Numbered from the stretch's first letter, positions 11,171 to 25,378 are shown. The stretch is 64,000 nucleotides of DNA from Halisarca cf. caerulea (GCA_963170055.1 CAUJGJ010000049.1:69501-133500), one strand, 5' to 3'. Notes: generated from the letters alone by a model not told the origin. A program made the numbers and translations.

Positions 11171-12893
11171 CTCACAGCACTTCAGAAAGGTCATGTGTGT
11201 CCACTGGGAATGTGCGTGGTGCTAGTGCCAAATATTGGTATTAGCACCAGCATATCCAACATTACACAAATACGCCCACAGCACTTCAGAAAGGTCATGT
11301 GTGTCCACTGGGAATGTGCGTGGTGCTAGTGCCAAATATTGGTATTAGCACCAGCATATCCAACATCACACAAATACGCCCACAGTAGTTAAGAAACTTC
11401 ATGTGTGTCCACTGGGAATGTGCGTGGTGCTATTGCCAAATATTGGTATTAGCACCAGCATATCCAACATTACACAAATACGCCCACAGTAGTTAAGAAA
11501 CTTCATGTTTGTCCACTGGGAATGTGCGTGGTGCTAGTGCCAAATATTGGTATTAGCACCAGCATATCCAACATTACACAAATACGCCCACAGTAGTTAA
11601 GAAACTTCATGTGTGTCCACTGGGAATGTGCGTGGTGCTAGTGCCAAATATTGGTATTAGCACCAGCATATCGAACACTACACAAATACGCCCACAGCAC
11701 TTCAGAAACTTCATGTGTGTCCACTGGGAATGTGCGTGGTGCTAGTGCCAAATATTGGTATTAGCACCAGCATATCCAACATTACACAAATACGCCCACA
11801 GTAGTTAAGAATCTTCATGTGTGTCCACTGGGAATGTACGTGGTGCTAGTGCCAAATATTGGTATTAGCACCAGCATATCCAACACTACACAAATACGTC
11901 AACACCACTTCAGAAAGGTCATGTGTGTCCACTGGGAATGTGCGTGGTGCTAGTGCCAAATATTGGTATTAGCACCAGCATATCCAACACTACACAAATA
12001 CGCTCACAGCACTTCAGAAAGGTCATGTGTGTCCACTGGGAATGTGCGTGGTGCTAGTGCCAAATATTGGTATTAGCACCAGCATATCCAACACTACACA
12101 AATACGCCCCCAGAACTTCAGAAAGGTCATGTGTGTCCACTGGGAATGTGCGTGGTGCTAGTGCCAAATATTGGTATTAGCACCAGCATATCCAACATTA
12201 CGCAAATACGCCCACAGTAGTTAAGAAACTTCATGTGTGTCCACTGGGAATGTGCGTGGTGCTAGTGCCAAATATTGGTATTAGCACCAGCATATCCAAC
12301 ACTACACAAATACGCCCACATTACTTCATAAAGGTCATGTGTGTCCACTGGGAATGTGCGTGGTGCTAGTGCCAAATATTGGTATTAGCACCAGCATATC
12401 CAACACTACACAAATAAGCCCACAGCACTTCAGAAACTTCATGTGTGTCCACTGGGAATGTGCGTGGTGCTAGTGCCAAATATTGGTATTAGCACCAGCA
12501 TATCCAACACTACACAAATACGCCCACAGTAGTTAAGAATCTTCATGTGTGTCCACTGGGAATGTGCGTGCTGCTAGTGCCAAATATTGGTATTAGCACC
12601 AGTATATCCAACACTATACAAATAAGCCCACAGCACTTCAGAAACTTCACGTGAGTCCACTGGGAATGTGCGTGGTGCTAGTGCCAAATATTGGTATTAG
12701 CACCAGCATATCCAACACTACACAAATACGCTCACAGCACTTCAGAAAGGTCATGTGTGTCCACTGGGAATGTGCGTGGTGCTAGTGCCAAATATTGGTA
12801 TTAGCACCAGCATATCCAACACTACACAAATACGCTCACAGCACTTCAAAAAGGTCATGTGTGTCCACTGGGAATGTGCGTGGTGCTAGTGCC
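11171..12893. repeat. Mixed monomers including a segment shared with 49196-50521
   Basis: Monomers at 11340-12665 match 49196-50521 at an offset of 37856 bp, exactly 364 x 104. Markers in the same order are CTATTGCC, CATGTTTGTCC, GTACGTGG, ACGTCAACACC, ATACGCTCAC, ACGCCCCCAGAAC, CATTACGC, CATTACTTCATAAAGG, AATAAGCCC and CACGTGAGTCC. The left part also resembles 4.7-5.8 kb. The last monomers (12666-12893) are ATACGCTCAC type A units. Confidence 0.83.
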
Positions 12894-15800
12894 AAATATT
12901 GGTATTAGCACCAGCATATCCAACACTACACAAATATGCCCCCAGAACTTAAGAAAGGTCATGTGTGTCCACTGGGAATGTGCGTGGTGCTAGTGCCAAA
13001 TATTGGTATTAGCACCAGCATATCCAACATCACACAAATACGCCCACAGTAGTTAAGAAAATTCATGTGTGTCCACTGGGAATGTGCGTGGTGCTAGTGC
13101 CAAATATTGGTATTAGCACCAGCATATCCAACATTACACAAATACGCCCACAGTAGTTAAGAAACTTCATGTTTGTCCACTGGGAATGTGCGTGGTGCTA
13201 GTGCCAAATATTGGTATTAGCACCAGCATATCCAACATTACACAAATACGCCCACAGTAGTTAAAAAACTTCATGTGTGTCCACTGGGAATGTGCGTGGT
13301 GCTAGTGCCAAATATTGGTATTAGCACCAGCATATCCAACACTACACAAATACGCCCACAGCACTTCAGAAACTTCATGTGTGTCCACTGGGAATGTGCG
13401 TGGTGCTAGTGCCAAATATTGGTATTAGCACCAGCATATCCAACATTACACAATTACGCCCACAGTAGTTAAGAATCTTCATGTGTGTCCACTGGGAATG
13501 TGCGTGGTGCTAGTGCCAAATATTGGTATTAGCACCACCATATCCAACACTAAACAAATATGCCCACAGCACTTCAGAAACTTCATGTGTGTCCACTGGG
13601 AATGTGCGTGGTGCTAGTGCCAAATATTGGTATTAGCACCAGCATATCCAACACTACACAAATATGCCCCCAGAACTTAAGAAAGGTCATGTGTGTCCAC
13701 TGGGAATGTGCGTGGTGCTAGTGCCAAATATTGGTACTAGCACCAGCATATCCAACATCACACAAATACGCCCACAGTAGTTAAGAAACTTCATGTGTGT
13801 CCACTGGGAATGTGCGTGGTGCTAGTGCCAAATATTGGTATTAGCACCAGCATATCCAACATTACACAAATACGCCCACAGTAGTTAAGAAACTTCATGT
13901 TTGTCCACTGGGAATGTGCGTGGTGCTAGTGCCAAATATTGGTATTAGCACCAGCATATCCAACATTACACAAATACGCCCACAGTAGTTAAAAAACTTC
14001 ATGTGTGTCCACTGGGAATGTGCGTGGTGCTAGTGCCAAATATTGGTATTAGCACCAGCATATCCAACACTACACAAATACGCCCACAGCACTTCAGAAA
14101 CTTCATGTGTGTCCACTGGGAATGTGCGTGGTGCTAGTGCCAAATATTGGTATTAGCACCAGCATATCCAACATTACACAATTACGCCCACAGTAGTTAA
14201 GAATCTTCATGTGTGTCCACTGGGAATGTGCGTGGTGCTAGTGCCAAATATTGGTATTAGCACCACCATATCCAACACTAAACAAATATGCCCACAGCAC
14301 TTCAGAAACTTCATGTGTGTCCACTGGGAATGTGCGTGGTGCTAGTGCCAAATATTGGTATTAGCACCAGCATATCCAACACTACACAAATACGTCAACA
14401 CCACTTCAGAAAGGTCATGTGTGTCCACTGGGAATGTGCGTGGTGCTAGTGCCAAATATTGGTATTAGCACCAGCATATCCAACACTACACAAATACGCC
14501 CACAGCACTTCAGAAACTTCATGTGTGTCCACTGGGAATGTGCGTGGTGCTAGTGCCAAATATTGGTATTAGCACCAGCATATCCAACATTACACAATTA
14601 CGCCCACAGTAGTTAAGAATCTTCATGTGTGTCCACTGGGAATGTGCGTGGTGCTAGTGCCAAATATTGGTATTAGCACCACCATATCCAACACTAAACA
14701 AATATGCCCACAGCACTTCAGAAACTTCATGTGTGTCCACTGGGAATGTGCGTGGTGCTAGTGCCAAATATTGGTATTAGCACCAGCATATCCAACACTA
14801 CACAAATATGCCCCCAGAACTTAAGAAAGGTCATGTGTGTCCACTGGGAATGTGCGTGGTGCTAGTGCCAAATATTGGTATTAGCACCAGCATATCCAAC
14901 ATCACACAAATACGCCCACAGTAGTTAAGAAACTTCATGTGTGTCCACTGGGAATGTGCGTGGTGCTAGTGCCAAATATTGGTATTAGCACCAGCATATC
15001 CAACATTACACAAATACGCCCACAGTAGTTAAGAAACTTCATGTTTGTCCACTGGGAATGTGCGTGGTGCTAGTGCCAAATATTGGTATTAGCACCAGCA
15101 TATCCAACATTACACAAATACGCCCACAGTAGTTAAAAAACTTCATGTGTGTCCACTGGGAATGTGCGTGGTGCTAGTGCCAAATATTGGTATTAGCACC
15201 AGCATATCCAACACTACACAAATACGCCCACAGCACTTCAGAAACTTCATGTGTGTCCACTGGGAATGTGCGTGGTGCTAGTGCCAAATATTGGTATTAG
15301 CACCAGCATATCCAACATTACACAATTACGCCCACAGTAGTTAAGAATCTTCATGTGTGTCCACTGGGAATGTGCGTGGTGCTAGTGCTAAATATTGGTA
15401 TTAGCACCACCATATCTAACACTAAACAAATATGCCCACAGCACTTCAGAAACTTCATGTGTGTCCACTGGGAATGTGCGTGGTGCTAGTGCCAAATATT
15501 GGTATTAGCACCAGCATATCCAACACTACACAAATACGTCAACACCACTTCAGAAAGGTCATGTGTGTCCACTGGGAATGTGCGTGGTGCTAGTGCCAAA
15601 TATTGGTATTAGCACCAGCATATCCAACACTACACAAATACGCTCACAGCACTTCAGAAAGGTCATGTGTGTCCACTGGGAATGTGCGTGGTGCTAGTGC
15701 CAAATATTGGTATTAGCACCAGCATATCCAACACTACACAAATACGCCCCCAGAACTTCAGAAAGGTCATGTGTGTCCACTGGGAATGTGCGTGGTGCTA

Positions 15801-17365
15801 GTGCCAAATATTGGTATTAGCACCAACATATCCAACATTACGCAAATACGCCCACAGTAGTTAAGAAACTTCATGTGTGTCCACTGGGAATGTGCGTGGT
15901 GCTAGTGCCAAATATTGGTATTAGCACCAGCATATCCAACATTACACAAATACGCCCACAGTAGTTAAGAAACTTCATGTGTGTCCACTGGGAATGTGCG
16001 TGGTGCTAGTGCCAAATATTGGTATTAGCACCAGCATATCCAACATTACACAAATACGCCCACAGTAGTTAAAAAACTTCATGTGTGTCCACTGGGAATG
16101 TGCGTGGTGCTAGTGCCAAATATTGGTATTAGCACCAGCATATCCAACACTACACAAATACGCCCACAGCACTTCAGAAACTTCATGTGTGTCCACTGGG
16201 AATGTGCGTGGTGCTAGTGCCAAATATTGGTATTAGCACCAGCATATCCAACACTACACAAATACGTCAACACCACTTCAGAAAGGTCATGTGTGTCCAC
16301 TGGGAATGTGCGTGGTGCTAGTGCCAAATATTGGTATTAGCACCAGCATATCCAACACTACACAAATACGCCCACAGCACTTCAGAAACTTCATGTGTGT
16401 CCACTGGGAATGTGCGTGGTGCTAGTGCCAAATATTGGTATTAGCACCAGCATATCCAACATTACACAATTACGCCCACAGTAGTTAAGAATCTTCATGT
16501 GTGTCCACTGGGAATGTGCGTGGTGCTAGTGCCAAATATTGGTATTAGCACCACCATATCCAACACTAAACAAATATGCCCACAGCACTTCAGAAACTTC
16601 ATGTGTGTCCACTGGGAATGTGCGTGGTGCTAGTGCCAAATATTGGTATTAGCACCAGCATATCCAACACTACACAAATATGCCCCCAGAACTTAAGAAA
16701 GGTCATGTGTGTCCACTGGGAATGTGCGTGGTGCTAGTGCCAAATATTGGTATTAGCACCAGCATATCCAACATCACACAAATACGCCCACAGTAGTTAA
16801 GAAACTTCATGTGTGTCCACTGGGAATGTGCGTGGTGCTAGTGCCAAATATTGGTATTAGCACCAGCATATCCAACATTACACAAATACGCCCACAGTAG
16901 TTAAGAAACTTCATGTTTGTCCACTGGGAATGTGCGTGGTGCTAGTGCCAAATATTGGTATTAGCACCAGCATATCCAACATTACACAAATACGCCCACA
17001 GTAGTTAAAAAACTTCATGTGTGTCCTCTGGGAATGTGCGTGGTGCTAGTGCCAAATATTGGTATTAGCACCAGCATATCCAACACTACACAAATACGCC
17101 CACAGCACTTCAGAAACTTCATGTGTGTCCACTGGGAATGTGCGTGGTGCTAGTGCCAAATATTGGTATTAGCACCAGCATATCCAACATTACACAATTA
17201 CGCCCACAGTAGTTAAGAATCTTCATGTGTGTCCACTGGGAATGTGCGTGGTGCTAGTGCCAAATATTGGTATTAGCACCACCATATCCAACACTAAACA
17301 AATATGCCCACAGCACTTCAGAAACTTCATGTGTGTCCACTGGGAATGTGCGTGGTGCTAGTGCC
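12894..17365. repeat. 7-monomer cassette (728 bp), four copies in this block
   Basis: A fixed series of seven monomers starts at 12894, 13622, 14766 and 16638, with an earlier copy at 5821. The order is ATATGCCCCCAGAACTTAAG; CATCACAC type B; type B with CATGTTTGTCC downstream; type B with GTTAAAAAACTTC; type A; type B with CACAATTACGCCC and GAATCTTC; and a CACCACC unit with CACTAAACAAATATGCCC. The first two copies are directly adjacent. The next are separated by 4 and 11 monomers, giving start spacings of 728, 1144 and 1872 bp. Minor private changes (GGTACTAGC near 13735, GTGCTAAATATTGG near 15388, GTCCTCTGGG near 17025) show some age. Confidence 0.88.
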
Positions 17366-17805
17366 AAATATTGGTATTAGCACCAGCATATCCAACACTA
17401 CACAAATACGTCAACACCACTTCAGAAAGGTCATGTGTGTCCACTGGGAATGTGCGTGGTGCTAGTGCCAAATATTGGTATTAGCACCAGCATATCCAAC
17501 ACTACACAAATACGCTCACAGCACTTCAGAAAGGTCATGTGTGTCCACTGGGAATGTGCGTGGTGCTAGTGCCAAATATTGGTATTAGCACCAGCATATC
17601 CAACACTACACAAATACGCCCCCAGAACTTCAGAAAGGTCATGTGTGTCCACTGGGAATGTGCGTGGTGCTAGTGCCAAATATTGGTATTAGCACCAACA
17701 TATCCAACATTACGCAAATACGCCCACAGTAGTTAAGAAACTTCATGTGTGTCCACTGGGAATGTGCGTGGTGCTAGTGCCAAATATTGGTATTAGCACC
17801 AGCAT
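14290..17805. repeat. 18-monomer periodicity (1872 bp) overlapping the 7-monomer cassettes
   Basis: The segment 14290-15933 matches 16162-17805 at an offset of 1872 bp. Markers are ACGTCAACACC (14391/16263 and 15535/17407), ATATGCCCCCAG (14806/16678) and the rare CACCAACATATCC (15821/17693). An 11-monomer offset (1144 bp) also holds across part of the block, for example 14391 with 15535. The block grew by more than one round of copying with different unit lengths. Confidence 0.84.
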
Positions 17806-18308
17806 ATCCAACACTACACAAATACGCCCACATTACTTTAGAAAGGTCATGTGTGTCCACTGGGAATGTGCGTGGTGCTAGTGCCAAATATTGGTATTAG
17901 CACCAGCATATCCAACACTACACAAATAAGCCCACAGCACTTCAGAAACTTCATGTGTGTCCACTGGGAATGTGCGTGGTGCTAGTGCCAAATATTGGTA
18001 TTAGCACCAGCATATCCAACACTACACAAATACGCCCACATTACTTCAGAAAGGTCATGTGTGTCCACTGGGAATGTGCGTGGTGCTAGTGCCAAATATT
18101 GGTATTAGCACCAGCATATCCAACAATACACAAATACGCCCACAGTAGTTAAGAAACTTCATGTGTGTCCACTGGGAATGTGCGTGGTGCTAGTGCCAAA
18201 TATTGGTATTAGCACCAGCATATCCAACACTACACAAATAAGCCAACAGCACTTCAGAAACTTCACCATAGTCCACTGGGAATGTGCGTGGTGCTAGTGC
18301 CAAATATT
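17806..18308. repeat. Short mixed stretch of CATTAC and AATAAGCCC monomers
   Basis: Five monomers alternate units with CCCACATTACTT(T/C)AG, AATAAGCC and CAATACAC type B, as in the 4-monomer series at 8941. One unit carries the unique reading TTCACCATAGTCC in place of TTCACGTGAGTCC. It forms the left border of the duplicate that begins at 18309. Nothing else is seen. Confidence 0.78.
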
Positions 18309-19699
18309 GGTATTAGCACCAGCATATCCAACACTACACAAATACGCCCACATTACTTCAGAAAGGTCATGTATGTCCACTGGGAATGTGCGTGGTGCTA
18401 GTGCCAAATATTGGTATTAGCACCAGCATATCCAACAATACACAAATACGCCCACAGTAGTTAAGAAACTTCATGTGTGTCCACTGGGAATGTGCGTGGT
18501 GTTAGTGCCAAATATTGGTATTAGCACCAGCATATCCAACACTACACAAATAAGCCCACAGCACTTCAGAAACTTCATGTGTGTCCACTGGGAATGTGCG
18601 TGGTGCTAGTGCCAAATATTGGTATTAACACCAGCATATCCAACACTACACAAATACGCTCACAGCACTTCACAAAAGGTCATGTGTGTCCACTGGGAAT
18701 GTGCGTGGTGCTAGTGCCAAATATTGTTATTAGCACCAGCATATCCAACTCTACACAAATACGCCCACAGCACTTCAGAAAGGTCATGTGTGTCCACTGG
18801 GAATGTGCGTGGTGCTAGTGCCAAATATTGGTATTAGCACCAGCATATCCAACATTACACAAATACGCCCACAGTAGTTAAGTAACTTCATGTGTGTCCA
18901 CTGGGAATGTGCGTGGTGCTAGTGCCAAATATTGGTATTAGCACCAGCATATCCAACTCTACACAAATACGCCCACAGCACTTCAGAAAGGTCATGTGTG
19001 TCCACTGGGAATGTGCGTTGTGCTAGTGCCAAATATTGGTATTAGCACCAGCATATCCAACATTACACAAATACGCCCACAGTAGTTAAGAAACTTCATG
19101 TGTCTCCATTGGGAATGTGCGTGGTGCTAGTGCCAAATATTGGTATTAGCACCAGCATATCCAACATTACACAAATACGCCCACAGTAGTTAAGTAACTT
19201 CATGTGTTTCCACTGGGAATGTGCGTGGTGCTAGTGCCAAATATTGGTATTAGCACCAGCATATCCAACTCTACACAAATACGCCCACAGCACTTCAGAA
19301 AGGTCATGTGTGTCCACTGGGAATGTGCGTGGTGCTAGTGCCAAATATTTCTATTAGCACCACCATATCCAACACTACACAAATACACCCACAGTACTTC
19401 AGTAAGGTCATGAGTGCCCACTGGGAATGTAAGTGGTGCTAGTGCCAAATATTGGTATTAGCACCAGCATATCCAACACTTAATAAATACGCCCAGAGCA
19501 CCTCAGAAACTTCATGTGTGTCCACCGGGAATGTGCGTGGTGCTAGTGCCAAATATTGGTATTAGCACCAGAATATCCAACACTACACAAATACGCCCAC
19601 AGCACTTCAGTAAGGTCATGTGTGCCCACTGGGAATGTGCGTGGTGCTAGTGCCAAATATTGGTATTAGCACCAGCATATCCAACACTACACAAATACG
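18309..19699. repeat. Long-range duplicate of 9780-11170
   Basis: This is the right-hand partner of the 8529-bp offset pair. It contains the 105-bp monomer at 18614-18718 and a C-D cassette. Its right part (from 19160) was then copied again in tandem as the 8-monomer unit. The order of events read from the sequence is long-range copying first, tandem copying second. Confidence 0.86.
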
Positions 19700-20823
19700 C
19701 CCACAGCACTTCAGTAAGGTCATGTGTGCCCACTGGGAATGTGCGTGGTGCTAGTGCCAAATATTGGTATTAGCACCAGCATATCCAACACTACACAAAT
19801 ACGCCCACAGCACTTCAGAAAGGTCATGTGTGTCCACTGGGAATGTGCGTGGTGCTAGTGCCAAATATTGGTATTAGCACCAGCATATCCAACACTACAT
19901 AAATAGGCCCACAGCACTTCAGTAAGGTCATGTGTGTCCACTGGGAATGTGCGTGGTGCTAGTGCCAAATATTGGTATTAGCACCACCATATCCAACATT
20001 ACACAAATACGCCCACAGTAGTTAAGTAACTTCATGTGTTTCCACTGGGAATGTGCGTGGTGCTAGTGCCAAATATTGGTATTAGCACCAGCATATCCAA
20101 CTCTACACAAATACGCCCACAGCACTTCAGAAAGGTCATGTGTGTCCACTGGGAATGTGCGTGGTGCTAGTGCCAAATATTTCTATTAGCACCACCATAT
20201 CCAACACTACACAAATACACCCACAGTACTTCAGTAAGGTCATGAGTGCCCACTGGGAATGTAAGTGGTGCTAGTGCCAAATATTGGTATTAGCACCAGC
20301 ATATCCAACACTAAATAAATACGCCCAGAGCACCTCAGAAACTTCATGTGTGTCCACCGGGAATGTGCGTGGTGCTAGATCCAAATATTGGTATTAGCAC
20401 CAGAATATCCAACACTACACAAATACGCCCACAGCACTTCAGTAAGGTCATGTGTGCCCACTGGGAATGTGCGTGGTGCTAGTGCCAAATATTGGTATTA
20501 GCACCAGCATATCCAACACTACACAAATACGCCCACAGCACTTCAGTAAGGTCATGTGTGCCCACTGGGAATGTGCGTGGTGCTAGTTCCAAATATTGGT
20601 ATTAGCACCAGCATATCCAACACTACACAAATACGCCCACAGCACTTCAGAAAGGTCATGTGTGTCCACTGGGAATGTGCGTGGTGCTAGTGCCAAATAT
20701 TGGTATTAGCACCAGCATATCCAACACTACACAAATAGGCCCACAGCACTTCAGTAAGGTCATGTGTGTCCACTGGGAATGTGCGTGGTGCTAGTGCCAA
20801 ATATTGGTATTAGCACCAGCATA
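19160..20823. repeat. 8-monomer higher-order repeat, 832 bp, two copies
   Basis: Positions 19160-19991 repeat at 19992-20823 with an offset of 832 bp. Anchors are GTTAAGTAACTTC (19191/20023), ATTTCTATTAG, CATGAGTGCCC, GTAAGTGG, the D unit, CACCAGAATATCC, and two GTAAGG...GTGCCC units. Differences are few: CACTTAATAAATA versus CACTAAATAAATA, CTAGATCCAAAT, CTAGTTCCAAAT, and CACATAAATAGG versus CACACAAATAGG. Confidence 0.88.
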
Positions 20824-20903
20824 TCCAACACTACACAAATAAGCCCACAGCACTTCAGAAACTTCATGTGTGTCCACTGGGAATGTGCGTGGTGCTAGTT
20901 GCC
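20799..20903 (+). repeat. 105-bp monomer (one-base insertion), single copy
   Basis: GCTAGTTGCCAAAT near 20900 has an extra T relative to GCTAGTGCCAAAT. I found no second copy, so this insertion is younger than the surrounding duplications. It shifts the frame and allows a 72-codon open frame on the minus strand (20791-21009), which is a repeat translation. Confidence 0.88.
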
Positions 20904-23900
20904 AAATATTGGTATTAGCACCAGCATATCCAACACTACACAAATACGCCCACAGCACTTCAGAAACTTCATGTGTGTCCACTGGGAATGTGCGTGGTGC
21001 TAGTGCCAAATATTGGTATTAGCACCAGCATATCCAACATTACACAAATACGCCCACAGTAGTTAAGAATCTTCATGTGTGTCCACTGGGAATGTGCGTG
21101 CTGCTAGTGCCAAATATTGGTATTAGCACCAGCATATCCAACACTACACAAATAAGCCCACAGCACTTCAGAAACTTCACGTGAGTCCACTGGGAATGTG
21201 CGTGGTGCTAGTGTCAAATATTGGTATTAGCACCAGCATATCCAACACTACACAAATACGCTCACAGCACTTCAGAAACTTCATGTGTGTCCACTGGGAA
21301 TGTGCGTGGTGCTAGTGCCAAATATTGGTATTAGCACCAGCATATCCAACACTACACAAATACGCCCACATTACTTCAGAAAGGTCATGTGTGTCCACTG
21401 GGAATGTGCGTGGTGCTAGTGCCAAATATTGGTATTTGCACCAGCATATCCAACAATACACAAATACGCCCACAGTAGTTAAGAAACTTCATGTGTGTCC
21501 ACTGGGAATGTGCGTGGTGTTAGTGCCAAATATTGGTATTAGCACCAGCATATCCAACACTACACAAATAAGCCCACAGCACTTCAGAAACTTCATGTGT
21601 GTCCACTGGGAATGTGCGTGGTGCTAGTGCCAAATATTGGTATTAGCACCAGCATATCCAACACTACACAAATACGCTCACAGCACTTCAGAAAGGTCAT
21701 GTGTGTCCACTGGGAATGTGCGTGGTGCTAGTGCCAAATATTGGTATTAGCACCAGCATATCCAACACTACACAAATACGCTCACAGCACTTCAGAAAGG
21801 TCATGTGTGTCCACTGGGAATGTGCGTGGTGCTAGTGCCAAATATTGGTATTAGCACCAGCATATCCAACACTACACAAATACGCTCACAGCACTTCAGA
21901 AAGGTCATGTGTGTCCACTGGGAATGTGCGTGGTGCTAGTGCCAAATATTGGTATTAGCACCAGCATATCCAACATCACACAAATACGCCCACAGTAGTT
22001 AAGAAACTTCATGTGTGTCCACTGGGAATGTGCGTGGTGCTAGTGCCAAATATTGGTATTAGCACCAGCATATCCAACATTACACAAATACGCCCACAGT
22101 AGTTAAGAAACTTCATGTGTGTCCACTGGGAATGTGCGTGGTGCTAATGCCAAATATTGGTATTAGCACCAGCATATCCAACACTACACAAATACGCCCA
22201 CAGCACTTCAGAAACTTCATGTGTGTCCACTGGGAATGTGCGTGGTGCTAGTGCCAAATATTGGTATTAGCACCAGCATATCCAACATTACACAAATACG
22301 CCCACAGTAGTTAAGAATCTTCATGTGTGTCCACTGGGAATGTGCGTGGTGCTAGTGCCAAATATTGGTATTAGCACCAGCATATCCAACACTACACAAA
22401 TAAGCCCACAGCACTTCAGAAACTTCACGTGAGTCCACTGGGAATGTGCGTGGTGCTAGTGCCAAATATTGGTATTAGCACCAGCATATCCAACACTACA
22501 CAAATACGCTCACAGCACTTCAGAAACTTCATGTGTGTCCACTGGGAATGTGCGTGGTGCTAGTGCCAAATATTGGTATTAGCACCAGCATATCCAACAA
22601 TACACAAATACGCCCACAGTAGTTAAGAAACTTCATGTGTGTCCACTGGGAATGTGCGTGGTGTTAGTGCCAAATATTGGTATTAGCACCAGCATATCCA
22701 ACACTACACAAATAAGCCCACAGCACTTCAGAAACTTCATGTGTGTCCACTGGGAATGTGCGTGGTGCTAGTGCCAAATATTGGTATTAGCACCAGCATA
22801 TCCAACACTACACAAATACGCTCACAGCACTTCAGAAAGGTCATGTGTGTCCACTGGGAATGTGCGTGGTGCTAGAGCCAAATATTGGTATTAGCACCAG
22901 CATATCCAACACTACACAAATACGCTCACAGCACTTCAGAAAGGTCATGTGTGTCCACTGGGAATGTGCGTGGTGCTAGTGCCAAATATTGTTATTAGCA
23001 CCAGCATATCCAACTCTACACAAATACGCCCACAGCACTTCAGAAAGGTCATGTGTGTCCACTGGGAATGTGCGTGGTGCTATTGCCAAATAATGGTATT
23101 AGCACCAGCATATCCAACATTACACAAATACGCCCACAGTAGTTAAGTGACTTCATGTGTGTCCACTGGGAATGTGCGTGGTGCTAGTGCCAAATATTGG
23201 TATTAGCACCAGCATATCCAACTCTACACAAATACGCCCACAGCACTTCAGAAAGGTCATGTGTGTCCACTGGGAATGTGCGTTGTGCTAGTGCCAAATA
23301 TTGGTATTAGCACCAGCATATCCAACATTACACAAATACGCCCACAGTAGTTAAGAAACTTCATGTGCCTCCATTGGGAATGTGCGTGGTGCTAGTGCCA
23401 AATATTGGTATTAGCACCAGCATATCCAACATTACACAAATACGCCCACAGTAGTTAAGTAACTTCATGTGTTTCCACTGGGAATGTGCGTGGTGCTAGT
23501 GCCAAATATTGGTATTAGCACCAGCATATCCAACTCTACACAAATACGCCCACAGCACTTCAGAAAGGTCATGTGTGTCCACTGGGAATAAGCGTGGTGC
23601 TAGTGCCAAATATTTCTATTAGCACCACCATATCCAACACTACACAAATACACCCACAGTACTTCAGTAAGGTCATGAGTGCCCACTGGGAATGTAAGTG
23701 GTGCTAGTTCCAAATATTGGTATTAGCACCAGCATATCCAACAATACACAAATACGCCCACAGCACTTCAGAAACTTCATGTGTGTCCACTGGGAATGTG
23801 CGTGGTGCTAGTGCCAAATATTGGTATTAGCACCAGCATATCCAACACTACACAAATACGCTCACAGCACTTCAGAAAGGTCATGTGTGTCCACTGGGAA

Positions 23901-25378
23901 TGTGCGTGGTGCTAGTGCCAAATATTGGTATTAGCACCAGCATATCCAACACTACACAAATACGCTCACAGCACTTCAGAAAGGTCATGTGTGTCCACTG
24001 GGAATGTGCGTGGTGCTAGTGCCAAATATTGTTATTAGCACCAGCATATCCAACACTACACAAATACGCTCACAGCACTTCAGAAAGGTCATGTGTGTCC
24101 ACTGGGAATGTGCGTGGTGCTAGTGCCAAATATTGGTATTAGCACCAGCATATCCAACATCACACAAATACGCCCACAGTAGTTAAGAAACTTCATGTGT
24201 GTCCACTGGGAATGTGCGTGGTGCTAGTGCCAAATATTGGTATTAGCACCAGCATATCCAACATTACACAAATACGCCCACAGTAGTTAAGAAACTTCAT
24301 GTGTGTCCACTGGGAATGTGCGTGGTGCTAGTGCCAAATATTGGTATTAGCACCAGCATATCCAACACTACACAAATACGCCCACAGCACTTCAGAAACT
24401 TCATGTGTGTCCACTGGGAATGTGCGTGGTGCTAGTGCCAAATATTGGTATTAGCACCAGCATATCCAACATTACACAAATACGCCCACAGTAGTTAAGA
24501 ATCTTCATGTGTGTCCACTGGGAATGTGCGTGGTGCTAGTGCCAAATATTGGTATTAGCACCAGCATATCCAACACTACACAAATAAGCCCACAGCACTT
24601 CAGAAACTTCACGTGAGTCCACTGGGAATGTGCGTGGTGCTAGTGCCAAATATTGGTATTAGCACCAGCATATCCAACACTACACAAATACGCTCACAGC
24701 ACTTCAGAAACTTCATGTGTGTCCACTGGGAATGTGCGTGGTGCTAGTGCCAAATATTGGTATTAGCACCAGCATATCCAACACTACACAAATACGCCCG
24801 CATTGCTTCAGAAAGGTCATGTGTGTCCACTGGGAATGTGCGTGGTGCTAGTGCCAAATATTGGTATTAGCACCAGCATATCCAACAATACACAAATACG
24901 CCCACAGTAGTTAAGAAACTTCATGTGTGTCCACTGGGAATGTGCGTGGTGTTAGTGCCAAATATTGGTATTAGCACCAGCATTTCCAACACTACACAAA
25001 TAAGCCCACAGCACTTCAGAAACTTCATGTGTGTCCACTGGGAATGTGCGTGGTGCTAGTGCCAAATATTGGTATTAGCACCAGCATATCCAACACTACA
25101 CAAATACGCTCACAGCACTTCAGAAAGGTCATGTGTGTCCACTGGGAATGTGCGTGGTGCTAGTGCCAAATATTGGTATTAGCACCAGCATATCCAACAC
25201 TACACAAATACGCTCACAGCACTTCAGAAAGGTCATGTGTGTCCACTGGGAATGTGCGTGGTGCTAGTGCCAAATATTGTTATTAGCACCAGCATATCCA
25301 ACTCTACACAAATACGCCCACAGCACTTCAGAAAGGTCATGTGTGTCCACTGGGAATGTGCGTGGTGCTAGTGCCAAA
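20824..25378. repeat. 21/22-monomer series with internal 11- and 12-monomer copies
   Basis: Markers repeat at 2184 bp (21 monomers; CATCACAC 21971/24155, CACGTGAGTCC 22426/24610) and then at 2288 bp (22 monomers; GTGTTAGTGCC 22663/24951, ATTGTTATTAG 22991/25279, AATAATGGTATTAG 23091/25379, GGGAATAAGCGTGG 23587/25875). The change of offset is explained by one extra CATTGCTTCAG monomer near 24790. Shorter offsets of 1248 and 1144 bp link 21.0-21.9 kb with 22.2-23.0 kb. The part at 23.8-24.9 kb recurs at 42.1-43.2 kb with an offset of 18304 bp (176 monomers). Confidence 0.84.

Noticed and set aside
21325..21627. 100-codon open frame (and a similar one at 48052-48354) as a possible gene
   Set aside because: The translation is only the satellite read in successive frames. 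It exists because TATTAG became TATTTG in one monomer. There is no start context, no codon bias, and the same peptide pieces appear in many unrelated frames.
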